Source: Deltaproteobacteria bacterium (lineage in GTDB: Bacteria; Desulfobacterota; Desulfuromonadia; Geobacterales; JAJYBI01). From it: a DNA stretch of 64,000 nt. The position numbers and the translations under genes are program-made. The notes beneath the pieces are model-generated. The model did not search any database. It saw only the letters and a list, made by a program, of their open reading frames with translations, and had not been told where the DNA came from. Shown in pieces: positions 5,901 through 15,152 of the stretch. The first letter of the stretch is position 1. The number at the start of each line of letters is the position of its first letter. Location: positions 1 to 64,000 of the forward strand of contig JAJYBI010000011.1 in the NCBI GenBank assembly GCA_021779095.1, written 5' to 3'.

Positions 5901-7526
5901 TCAGAAGTGTACCTCGAAGGTGGCGTAGAGGTCCTGTGCGTTACGCAGAGGAGCTGTCAGCTGTGCGTTCATCGGATTGTTCAGGGCGGACATTTCGACC
6001 GGGGCGCCGAGCCAGGAGTTGCTGCCGGTGTATTCGAAGTCGTAGAACTGGTAACCCACCCGGAAGAAGACCTTGCTGAAGTACGACGAGATCGGTTTGA
6101 AGGGGAGTTCCTGGATGACGTACCCTTCGTAGACGTTACCGCGGGTTCCGACCTTGGTGGTCCACATGTCGTCCTCGGCCGGGGCGAAGGTGATCCAGTT
6201 CTTGGAGCCGTGGTTGTACTCGAAGCCGATCTTGGTCTTGCTCGGCAGGTCGTACCGGAACCCGGCAAAGACCGACCAGCCGAAGGTACTGTCCGGCGTC
6301 CCCTGCCAGAGGAGGCCGGCGTTCGTGTCGATGAAGGAAGAACCGGTCGGGTCGTACGGGTTGTACATCTTCAGGGTGTTGCCGTTCGGGTGGGTCTTGT
6401 CCATGGCTCCCTGCACGAACCAGTTGAAGGTCCCTGGGCCGACATGTTTCACCTCGCCGAGCAGGTTCAGGCCGTACCAGTCGATGTCGCCCAGGTTGGT
6501 GCGGGGGCCGTTGAGCACCTGGGAGAACGGCCCGGAGATCATCTGCGGGGCGTCGAAGATGTTGAAGGCACGGTTGTACTGGAGCAGAACCTGCAGTTCA
6601 TCGGTGCTGTAAGGGGCCATCTGCACGCCGATCATGTCGGTGTCTTTCAACGAGTTGCCGGAGTTTCGGGAGTCCGAAAGGCCGGTGCTGAAGCCGCGGC
6701 CGTAGCAGAACTTGCCGTAGGCGCCGGGGAGGGCATCGATGTCGGGGGCCCATCCCAGGGTCAGACCGTCGAAGGCGTAGTTGACGAGCAGTGCGGGGAT
6801 ACCGCCGACACCGGGACGTTTGTCGTTGTTCTTCAGGTGGGTCGGTACTCCGTCGGTGGAAGGCCGGCGGCCGATGGAGAACCAGATCGGTTGGTCGGCG
6901 ATGTTCTCCCAGTCGACGTATACCCGGTCGACGTCAAGGAGGCTGGAGCCGGGGAGGTGGCCGATGGTGCCGTCGAACAGACCGGCGCGGTCGAAGGAGT
7001 ATGCGGTGCTTCCCGCCTGAAGCACGCTGTCGGACTGGTCACCCCAGGCCTTGTACATGAGCAGCCGGGCAGCAAAGGTGATGTTCTGTGTCGGCTTGGC
7101 GTTCAGATTCAGGCCGAAGCGGTGTGCGTAGAGTGCGTTGTTGCCAACGGTGGAAGCGGAAGCCGGGTTGCCGACATACGGTCCGGACGCACCGAATGGT
7201 TGGGTGTAAGGCGGAAGACCTATGTAGGTAGTTGCCCCTGGTGGGGTGGAACCGACGCCAGGGGAAAATGATGGAATGAACGGAAAGAAACTCGGCGATT
7301 CTCCCCTCAGGTAATCGTAGCGGAACATGTAGTCACCGCTCAGCGTAAGCCACTGTCCGATCGATTTCTGTTTGGTCTGCTTCATGTCGTGTTTGAGCGA
7401 CTCGACTTCCTTGGTCAGCGCATCGATCTTCTGTTGAAGATCCTGGTCGGCGGCCAAGGCGCCGGCGGGCAGAATGAGGCTGGCCAGCAGGGTGCCGGCT
7501 ATGGCGCCTTTTAACAGCACTTTCAT
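5901..7526 (-). CDS. DUF3373-family outer membrane beta-barrel protein
   Basis: The 541-residue protein starts at ATG 7526 after AAGGAGGAACC. It has a signal peptide (to about 26, GALAADQ), a short coiled coil (DQDLQQKIDALTKEVESLKHDMKQ, residues about 27-50) and then repeated amphipathic strands typical of a porin (LTLSGDYMFRYDYLRG, FGLNLNAKPTQNITFAARLLMYKAWGD), ending with the outer-membrane aromatic signature ATFEVHF. This is the DUF3373 family, common in Geobacter beside cytochrome genes. It is the first gene of a porin / small protein / octaheme cytochrome set, so a role in moving a substrate or linking periplasm and surface for electron transfer is plausible but unproven. Confidence 0.88.
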   Translation of the reverse strand: MKVLLKGAIAGTLLASLILPAGALAADQDLQQKIDALTKEVESLKHDMKQTKQKSIGQWLTLSGDYMFRYDYLRGESPSFFPFIPSFSPGVGSTPPGATTYIGLPPYTQPFGASGPYVGNPASASTVGNNALYAHRFGLNLNAKPTQNITFAARLLMYKAWGDQSDSVLQAGSTAYSFDRAGLFDGTIGHLPGSSLLDVDRVYVDWENIADQPIWFSIGRRPSTDGVPTHLKNNDKRPGVGGIPALLVNYAFDGLTLGWAPDIDALPGAYGKFCYGRGFSTGLSDSRNSGNSLKDTDMIGVQMAPYSTDELQVLLQYNRAFNIFDAPQMISGPFSQVLNGPRTNLGDIDWYGLNLLGEVKHVGPGTFNWFVQGAMDKTHPNGNTLKMYNPYDPTGSSFIDTNAGLLWQGTPDSTFGWSVFAGFRYDLPSKTKIGFEYNHGSKNWITFAPAEDDMWTTKVGTRGNVYEGYVIQELPFKPISSYFSKVFFRVGYQFYDFEYTGSNSWLGAPVEMSALNNPMNAQLTAPLRNAQDLYATFEVHF

Positions 7527-7850
7527 TGGTTCCTCCTTGTGTTGGTGTGGGTGATCCCTGTTTGTCCCTGTGAAATGAGGTCTTACGGAGATGTAACCGC
7601 CTCCTTTCTGTGAATCACGTAGTTAAGCTACATTAATCATATGTAAATTGCAATATTGAAATTACGAGACATCTATATTTGTGCATGTAAGCAAATGTTG
7701 GGCCCAACTAAGATATGTTAGCGTTTTCGGTAAGTTGCAATGAAATGACGCTCATGTAGTGGAACCACCTGTACGATAATTGTTAATTCGCCGGGGAATC
7801 CGTTGTGAAATCACGGAGTTTGTATACGATATGCGCAATCCTGAATCTGG
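7527..7850. promoter_or_regulatory. AT-rich divergent control region of the porin operon
   Basis: About 320 bases without a gene. It holds a perfect 12-base palindrome GTTGGGCCCAAC (7697-7708), a smaller inverted repeat GTAG-N5-CTAC (7619-7631), and, on the minus strand, a -10-like TATGAT in CATATGATTAATG about 110 bases before ATG 7526. The untranslated leader of the porin operon is thus long. I see no known riboswitch in it. Confidence 0.4.
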
Positions 7851-7880
7851 TTGACGATCGGCGCGGCGAATGCGTAATAT
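7851..7880 (+). promoter_or_regulatory. Likely sigma70 promoter of miaB
   Basis: TTGACG (7851-7856) and TAATAT (7875-7880) are separated by 18 bases. The predicted start lies only about 20 bases before the proposed start codon at 7910. Confidence 0.5.
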
Positions 7881-7909
7881 AATGAGAATATCTGCCAGGA
7901 GGGGTTCCG

Positions 7910-9226
7910 ATTACCGGTAAGCTGTTACACATCGAGACGTTCGGCTGCCAGATGAACGTCAGCGATTCCGAAAAGATCGCGGGGCTGCTGCAGCCGCTGG
8001 GATACGGGCTGACGGCGGACCCGTCTTCCGCAGACCTCATCATCCTCAATACCTGCAGCGTCAGGGCGAAGGCCGAAGAAAAGGTCTATGGCCACCTCGG
8101 CCGCTACAAGCCTCTGAAACAGGAAAGGCCGCATCTTCTGCTCGCCGTGGGGGGGTGCGTCGCCCAGCAGGAAGGGGAGCGCCTGCTCCGGAAGGTCCCC
8201 TTCCTCGACCTCGTGTTCGGCACCCACAACCTGCATCTGCTGCCGGAGATGGTCCGTGCTGCCGAGCAGGGGGAGCGGCGCGTGGAGACCGGGTTCATGG
8301 ACCGGGACGAACGACTCGACCTCTTCCCGGTGGACGCGCAGCAGGGCGGGATAACCCGCTTCGTTACCGTCATGCAGGGGTGCGACAACTTCTGCAGCTA
8401 TTGCATTGTGCCGTACGTGCGGGGGCGGGAGATCAGCCGCCGGTCGGCCGAAATACTCGCCGAGATCCGTGGGATGGCCGAACAGGGGGTGCGAGAGGTC
8501 ACCCTCCTGGGGCAGAACGTCAACTCATATGGACTCAAGGGGGAGAGCGACATAAATTTCGCCGCCCTCCTGCGGGCCGTATCTGCGATCGACGGCATCG
8601 AGCGGATCCGCTTCACCACCTCCCACCCGAAGGATATCTCCTCTGCACTCATCGACTGTCTTGCCGACCTGCCCAAGCTCTGCTCCCATATCCACCTGCC
8701 GGCCCAGTCGGGGAGTGATCGGGTCCTGACACGGATGAGGCGTGGCTACACCCGCGACCAGTACCTGGAGAAGGTGGCACTTCTGCGGGCGGCCCGCCCG
8801 GGGCTGCAGATCACCGGCGACATGATCGTGGGGTTTCCCGGTGAGGATGATGGCGAGTTTCGTGAGACCCTGGCGCTTATGGAGGAGGTGCGGTACGCCG
8901 ACCTCTTTTCCTTCATGTATTCTCCCCGGCCCGGCACCGAGGCGGCTGGATACGACGGGATGATTCCCCGTGCGGAGAAGCAGGCGCGCCTGGCGGAACT
9001 GCAGGCGCTGCAGCGTACCGTCACGGCTGAGACCAACCGCTCGCTCGTCGGGACGGTGCAGACGCTGCTCGTTGAGGGCGTGAGTAAAAAGGATGGTCAG
9101 GTGTACGGCAGGACGTCCGGCAACCGGATCGTCAACTTTACCGGCCACCGATCGCTGATCGGCTCTTTTGTCGAGGCGACGATCAGCCGTGCCTATCAGA
9201 ACTCGCTTCTGGGGGAACTGCGTTGA
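7910..9226 (+). CDS. miaB: tRNA-2-methylthio-N6-dimethylallyladenosine synthase (AUU start proposed)
   Basis: MiaB adds a methylthio group to i6A37 of tRNAs. The N-terminal MTTase domain has its three cluster cysteines (TFGCQMN, NTCSVR, GGCVAQ), the radical-SAM core has CDNFCSYC, and the TRAM domain is at the C-terminus (NRSLVGTVQ onward). The first in-frame ATG (7952) lies just after the first essential Cys, so the true start must be upstream. The frame is open only to a TGA at 7883-7885, and no ATG, GTG or TTG lies in between. A strong AGGAGGGG site (7897-7904) is followed 5-7 bases later by ATT at 7910, giving a 438-residue protein with the usual start KLLHIETFGC. ATT is thus the best start; CTG at 7892 lies before the ribosome site. 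Confidence 0.88.
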   Translation: MTGKLLHIETFGCQMNVSDSEKIAGLLQPLGYGLTADPSSADLIILNTCSVRAKAEEKVYGHLGRYKPLKQERPHLLLAVGGCVAQQEGERLLRKVPFLDLVFGTHNLHLLPEMVRAAEQGERRVETGFMDRDERLDLFPVDAQQGGITRFVTVMQGCDNFCSYCIVPYVRGREISRRSAEILAEIRGMAEQGVREVTLLGQNVNSYGLKGESDINFAALLRAVSAIDGIERIRFTTSHPKDISSALIDCLADLPKLCSHIHLPAQSGSDRVLTRMRRGYTRDQYLEKVALLRAARPGLQITGDMIVGFPGEDDGEFRETLALMEEVRYADLFSFMYSPRPGTEAAGYDGMIPRAEKQARLAELQALQRTVTAETNRSLVGTVQTLLVEGVSKKDGQVYGRTSGNRIVNFTGHRSLIGSFVEATISRAYQNSLLGELR

Positions 9227-9273
9227 TGCTCGGGATATGTCGGATATCCTGCTGAATGTCTGAAAGGAGCGGT

Positions 9274-9765
9274 ATGTACCATGAATTGAACGTCTATGGA
9301 TTCGCTATGGACAGTGCGGCACAACTCCCCGTGGTCATCCTGAAGGACGCGGAGGGTGAGCGTACCTTGCCGGTCTGGATACAGCCGCTGGATGCGGTGG
9401 CACTGGCCGCCGTGCTCGTGTCCCGCTCGTCCGCGTCCCGCAGCGACCTGCTGACGAAGCTGCTCGGTCAGCTGGGGTATGTGCTCGACTGCATAACGGT
9501 GGACGATCTGCAGGAGAATCTGTACACGGTCAACGCCCGTTTCACCGGTGCGAACGAGCCGATGACGGTGTCGGTCGGTATGGCGGAAGCGCTCGGTCTT
9601 TCCCTGAGGCTCAAGATGCCGCTGCGGGTGGCGGAAGGGGTGCTGGAGAAGGCGGCGACTGTCGAGGGCGGGCGGATCGTCACCGCCGACGGCGACGAGA
9701 CTGCCCGGTACGCGGAACTCCTGGAACGCCTCAACCCCTCCGACCTGGGCAAATACCCCATGTAA
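9274..9765 (+). CDS. Bifunctional nuclease domain protein (DUF151/BFN)
   Basis: The 163-residue protein is a single BFN domain (LPVVILKDAEGERTLPVWIQPLDAVALA), a family with reported DNase/RNase activity in plants and thermophiles and of unclear role in bacteria. ATG 9274 is preferred because AAAGGAG (9261-9267) is at the correct distance; ATG 9256 lies before that site. It lies 47 bases after miaB and probably shares its transcript, and the M42 peptidase gene follows. Confidence 0.85.
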   Translation: MYHELNVYGFAMDSAAQLPVVILKDAEGERTLPVWIQPLDAVALAAVLVSRSSASRSDLLTKLLGQLGYVLDCITVDDLQENLYTVNARFTGANEPMTVSVGMAEALGLSLRLKMPLRVAEGVLEKAATVEGGRIVTADGDETARYAELLERLNPSDLGKYPM

Positions 9766-9837
9766 ATTCATACGGTCTGTGATGTCGGCCGATGGTCGAT
9801 GCCGCTCTGTAGTTCATTCAATCGCAAGGAGAATCCG

Positions 9838-10908
9838 ATGCGCAAGGAATCATTGCAGTTTCTGGAAGCTTTACTGGCGGCGCCGAGCCCGTCCGGCTAC
9901 GAACAGCCTGCCCAGCGCCTGTTTCGCGAGTATGTCGCGCCCCATTGCCGGGTTACCACCGACGTCATGGGGAACGTCATCGGCCGGATTTCCGGCAAAG
10001 GCGACGACCTGCCGCGGGTGATGCTGGTGGGGCATACGGACGAGATCGGCTTCCAGATCAAGTATGTCGACGACAACGGTTTCCTGTACTTCGGCGCCAT
10101 CGGCGGGGTGGATGCCCACATCTCGGCCGGTCAGCGGGTCCGGGTCCATACCCGCAGCGGCGCGCTGCCCGGGGTCATCGGCAAGAAACCGATCCACCTC
10201 ATGGAGCCGAAGGATCGGGAAACGGTCGTCAAGCTGGATACGCAGTACATCGACATTGGCGCCGCGAACAAGAAGGAAGCGCAGGAGCTCGTCCGGATCG
10301 GCGATCCGGTCACCTTTGCCGGCGGGTTCGAGCGGCTTCGAAACGACCGCGTGGTCTCCCGCGGGTTCGACGACAAGGCCGGCTGTTTCGTGGTCGCCGA
10401 GGTGCTCCGGCTCGTCGCCTCATCCCGCAAGAAGCTGGCGGTGGACCTGTACGGCGTCTCGTCGGTGCAGGAGGAGATCGGCCTGCGCGGCGGCACCACC
10501 AGTGCCTATTCCGTCAACCCGGACGTGGGGATCTGCGTCGAGGTGGACTTCAGCACGGACCAGCCCGACGTGGACCGCAAGCACAACGGCGAGGTCGGCC
10601 TCGGCAAGGGGCCGATCCTTCCCCGCGGGGCGAATATAAATCCTCCCCTGTTCGACCTTTTGGAGTCGACGGCGGCGAAGGAGAAGATCCCGGTGCAGCT
10701 AACCGGCATCCCCCGCGCCACCGGCACCGACGCCAACCCCATGCAGATCTCCCGGGGGGGCGTTGCCACCGCGCTGGTGAAGATTCCGCTCCGCTATATG
10801 CACACGCCGGTGGAGACGCTCTCGCTTTCCGACCTGGAAAACGCCGCGAAACTCATTGTGGCGACCCTGTACCGGATCACGGACCGTGCGTCGTTCATCC
10901 CGACCTGA
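9838..10908 (+). CDS. M42 family metallopeptidase (glutamyl aminopeptidase / endoglucanase-like)
   Basis: The 356-residue cytoplasmic enzyme is a dinuclear-metal aminopeptidase. Metal and catalytic residues are seen in order: HTDEIGFQI (His), FDDKAGC (bridging Asp), VQEEIGLRG (catalytic Glu and metal Glu), CVEVDFSTD (Asp) and MHTPVETL (His). The PA-like insert (VHTRSGALPGVIGKKPIH) is present. Start ATG 9838 is set by AAGGAGAATCCG. Family enzymes form large dodecameric particles that trim peptides. The gene is downstream of miaB and the BFN gene, with a 72-base gap. Confidence 0.88.
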   Translation: MRKESLQFLEALLAAPSPSGYEQPAQRLFREYVAPHCRVTTDVMGNVIGRISGKGDDLPRVMLVGHTDEIGFQIKYVDDNGFLYFGAIGGVDAHISAGQRVRVHTRSGALPGVIGKKPIHLMEPKDRETVVKLDTQYIDIGAANKKEAQELVRIGDPVTFAGGFERLRNDRVVSRGFDDKAGCFVVAEVLRLVASSRKKLAVDLYGVSSVQEEIGLRGGTTSAYSVNPDVGICVEVDFSTDQPDVDRKHNGEVGLGKGPILPRGANINPPLFDLLESTAAKEKIPVQLTGIPRATGTDANPMQISRGGVATALVKIPLRYMHTPVETLSLSDLENAAKLIVATLYRITDRASFIPT

Positions 10909-10921
10909 TCCGCCGTTTTAC

Positions 10922-10953
10922 GGTGCCGTGCACGGTCGATCGTGCACGGCGCC
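10922..10953 (+). terminator. Strong hairpin after the M42 peptidase gene
   Basis: GGTGCCGTGCACG/CGTGCACGGCGCC forms a 13-bp stem (one G-T pair) with a GTCGAT loop, 14 bases past the stop. There is no T-run, so it may act as a Rho-assisted terminator or 3'-end stabiliser. Confidence 0.45.
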
Positions 10954-10992
10954 GGAGATATACAAACACCCGCCGCGTAAGCCCCTTTTAAC

Positions 10993-12532
<1,540 letters not shown>

Positions 12533-12536
12533 GACC

Positions 12537-12605
12537 GTGAGACGCGAGAGGTCAGACGTAAGACGTCCGCTTCTCGCGTTTCACATCTCACATCTTACGT
12601 TTTAC
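12537..12605. repeat. Palindrome built from degenerate TGAGACG/TAAGACG heptamers
   Basis: In the guaB-guaA gap GTGAGACGCGAGA (12537-12549) pairs with TCTCGCGTTTCAC (12572-12584) with one G-T pair. Inner heptamers (CAGACGT, AAGACGT) are mirrored by CATCTCACATCTTACGT on the right, so several registers of pairing are possible. This looks like a dispersed intergenic repeat rather than a terminator. guaA starts 12 bases later. Confidence 0.6.
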
Positions 12606-12616
12606 AAGGTCCCATC

Positions 12617-14179
12617 ATGTCCACTGACATCCACAGCGAAAAGATCCTCATCCTCGATTTCGGCTCCCAGTACACCCAGCTCATCGCGCGGCGGGTGCGG
12701 GAGGCACACGTCTACTGCGAACTGCACCCGTTCGATATGGAGCTTTCCGCGATCCGTGCCTTCAGGCCGAGCGGCATCATCCTGTCCGGCGGGCCGAAGT
12801 CGGTCTACGAGGAGGGGGCGCCCGGCGTGGCGGAGGAACTGTTCGAACTCCGCGTACCGGTGCTGGGGATCTGCTACGGGATGCAGCTCATGAGCAGGCA
12901 TTTCGGCGGCGAGGTGATCCCCGCGGGCAAGCGCGAGTTCGGTCATGCGGATCTCCTCGCGAGCGGCACCCCGGGCCCGCTCTTCGACGGTTTCTTCGTG
13001 GAAGGAAAGAGCCCGGTCTGGATGAGCCACGGTGACCATGTATCAAAGGTGCCGGCCGGCTTCGAGGTGGTGGCGGGGACGGCCAATGCGCCGGTCTGCG
13101 CCATCCAGGATACCTCCCGTGCGCTCTACGGCGTGCAGTTCCACCCGGAGGTGAACCACACCCCCCGGGGCGAACTCCTCATCGACACCTTCGTCCGGAA
13201 GATCTGCGGCTGCACCGGCCAGTGGACCCCGGGCCAGATCATCGAGGACGCCGTCGCCCGGATCCGTGAACAGGTCGGCAGCGATCAGGTTATCCTCGGC
13301 CTCTCCGGCGGGGTCGATTCATCCGTGGCGGCGGCGCTCATCCACCGCGCCATCGGCGAGCAGCTCACCTGCGTCTTCGTGGATAACGGTCTCCTGCGGT
13401 TGGGGGAGGGGGACCAGGTGATGGCCACCTTCGCCGAGAACCTGGGGGTCCGGGTGATCCGGGTGGATGCGGAGGACCGCTTTCTCGCCGCCCTGGCCGG
13501 GGAGTCCGACCCGGAGAAGAAGCGAAAGCGCATCGGCGGCCTGTTCGTGGAGATCTTCGAGGAGGAGTCGGCGAAGCTACCCGACGCCCGATGGCTCGCC
13601 CAGGGGACCATCTATCCCGACGTCATCGAGTCCGCCGGCGCCAAGACCGGGAAGGCCCACAACATCAAGAGCCACCACAACGTGGGGGGGCTTCCCGAGC
13701 ATATGAAGCTGAAGCTCCTGGAGCCGCTCCGGGAGCTGTTCAAGGACGAGGTGCGGGCCATCGGCGAAGAGATGGGGCTCCCCCACCGGATGGTCTGGCG
13801 CCACCCGTTCCCGGGGCCGGGGCTGGGGGTGCGGATTCTCGGCGAGGTAAAGAAGGAGTACGCGGATATCCTGCGCCAGGCGGACGCCATCTACATCGAG
13901 GAGCTGTATGCCGCCGGCCATTACGACAAGATCAGCCAGGCGTTCGCCGTCTTCCTGCCGGTGAAGAGCGTCGGCGTCATGGGGGACGGCCGGACCTACG
14001 AGTACGTGGTGGCGCTCCGGGCGGTGGAGACGAAGGACTTCATGACCGCCGGCTGGTACCCGCTCCCCTACGAGGACATGGCCCGCATCAGCGGCCGGAT
14101 CATCAACGAGGTGAAGGGGGTGAACCGGGTGGTGTATGATATCTCCAGCAAGCCACCGGCAACCATCGAGTGGGAATAG
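12617..14179 (+). CDS. guaA: GMP synthase (glutamine-hydrolysing)
   Basis: GuaA converts XMP to GMP using glutamine and ATP. The 520-residue protein has the class I glutamine amidotransferase domain (residues about 10-200; oxyanion [12 protein letters not shown], nucleophile [15 protein letters not shown]), the ATP pyrophosphatase loop [10 protein letters not shown] (about 235) and the C-terminal dimerisation domain ending KPPATIEWE. Length is normal. The ribosome site before ATG 12617 is weak (AAGG), which fits coupling to guaB. Confidence 0.96.
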   Translation: MSTDIHSEKILILDFGSQYTQLIARRVREAHVYCELHPFDMELSAIRAFRPSGIILSGGPKSVYEEGAPGVAEELFELRVPVLGICYGMQLMSRHFGGEVIPAGKREFGHADLLASGTPGPLFDGFFVEGKSPVWMSHGDHVSKVPAGFEVVAGTANAPVCAIQDTSRALYGVQFHPEVNHTPRGELLIDTFVRKICGCTGQWTPGQIIEDAVARIREQVGSDQVILGLSGGVDSSVAAALIHRAIGEQLTCVFVDNGLLRLGEGDQVMATFAENLGVRVIRVDAEDRFLAALAGESDPEKKRKRIGGLFVEIFEEESAKLPDARWLAQGTIYPDVIESAGAKTGKAHNIKSHHNVGGLPEHMKLKLLEPLRELFKDEVRAIGEEMGLPHRMVWRHPFPGPGLGVRILGEVKKEYADILRQADAIYIEELYAAGHYDKISQAFAVFLPVKSVGVMGDGRTYEYVVALRAVETKDFMTAGWYPLPYEDMARISGRIINEVKGVNRVVYDISSKPPATIEWE

Positions 14180-14410
14180 GCGGGCGCGGATTTGCGGAAC
14201 CTGGCGGCGTTGGGCTGCCGGCCCCTTTCGTGCGGCGTAGCAGTCCCTCTCTCTATCTCTCCCCCGGAGGGGGAGAGTACTCTTTGCCCTCTCCCTTTGG
14301 GAGAGGGATAGGGTGAGGGTGGCTCGCCTCCTCTGGGACCGTTGCCCGCCTTGCCAGAACCGGCAACTCCACGCCCTTGACGATCTGCAACACATAACCA
14401 AATCTCCTCT
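14180..14410. repeat. REP-like paired palindromes downstream of guaA
   Basis: The 231-base gap has no gene. It holds CTCTCCCCC/GGGGGAGAG around GGA (14257-14277) and CCCTCTCCC/GGGAGAGGG around TTT (14287-14307), the latter followed by ATAGGGTGAGGG. This purine/pyrimidine pattern resembles the extragenic palindromes found in many proteobacteria. It probably also ends the guaBA transcript. Confidence 0.65.
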
Positions 14411-15067
14411 ATGTCCATCAAACTCATCATCTTCGACCTCGACGGCACCCTCGTTGACTCCCTCGCCGACCTGACGCAAGCCGCGAACCATATGCTCTGC
14501 CGGTTCGGCCGGCCGCCCCTGGACATCGCCAATGTCCGGAAGCTGGTGGGGCAGGGGGCGCGGCGGCTGGTGGAGCGGGCGCTGCCCGGTGCCGATGCCG
14601 CGACGGTGGAGGAGGGGCTGCGGCTCTTCCTTACCTACAACGAGGCACATATCGCCGACCGTACGACGGTCTATCCAGGCGTCCGGGAAGCCCTGCCGCT
14701 CCTGGCAGATAACGGCCGGGCGCTGGCGGTCGTCTCCAACAAGCACGAGGCGCTCTGCCGAACGCTCCTGGCGACGTTCGGCATCGACCGGTACTTCCCG
14801 CTGATTCTCGGCGCCGACTCCACCCCCTTTCGCAAGCCTGCTCCCGAGCCGCTTCTGGCCGTGATGGAGCGGTGCGGTGCGCGGCCGGAGGAGACGGTCA
14901 TGGTGGGCGACAGCATCAACGACATCGCCGCCGGCAAGGCCGCCGGGGTTGTCACGGTGGGGTGCAGCTGGGGGTACGCGCCGGATGAGCTGGCCGACGC
15001 CGATTGCCGGATCGACGCCTTCGCCGATCTTGCAGTGTTGCCGATTCTCGCCGGACGGACGCCCTGA
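14411..15067 (+). CDS. gph: HAD-family hydrolase, probable phosphoglycolate phosphatase
   Basis: The 218-residue protein has the HAD motifs: FDLDGTLVDS (nucleophile Asp), VVSNK (motif II), RKPAPEP (Lys) and VGDSINDI (Mg-binding Asp). The four-helix cap and the sequence LTQAANHML..RFG match bacterial Gph, which removes phosphate from 2-phosphoglycolate formed in DNA repair and oxidation. No clear ribosome site precedes ATG 14411. The subfamily is likely but not certain: pyrophosphatase PpaX is similar. Confidence 0.8.
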   Translation: MSIKLIIFDLDGTLVDSLADLTQAANHMLCRFGRPPLDIANVRKLVGQGARRLVERALPGADAATVEEGLRLFLTYNEAHIADRTTVYPGVREALPLLADNGRALAVVSNKHEALCRTLLATFGIDRYFPLILGADSTPFRKPAPEPLLAVMERCGARPEETVMVGDSINDIAAGKAAGVVTVGCSWGYAPDELADADCRIDAFADLAVLPILAGRTP

Positions 15068-15152
15068 GCCGGCGCCCCGCATCTCTCCGTTGACGTAGCA
15101 CCCGTTTCCCCCTACACTGTCCCCTGAACCAATCTCCTCTCCGGGGTATCCG

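Noticed and set aside
5796..7271. 491-codon plus-strand frame opposite the DUF3373 porin
   Set aside because: Low-complexity Val/Gly/Glu sequence without motif. The minus-strand porin has a signal peptide and C-terminal Phe.
9256..9273. Upstream ATG as start of the bifunctional nuclease gene
   Set aside because: The AAAGGAG ribosome site lies after this ATG and serves ATG 9274.
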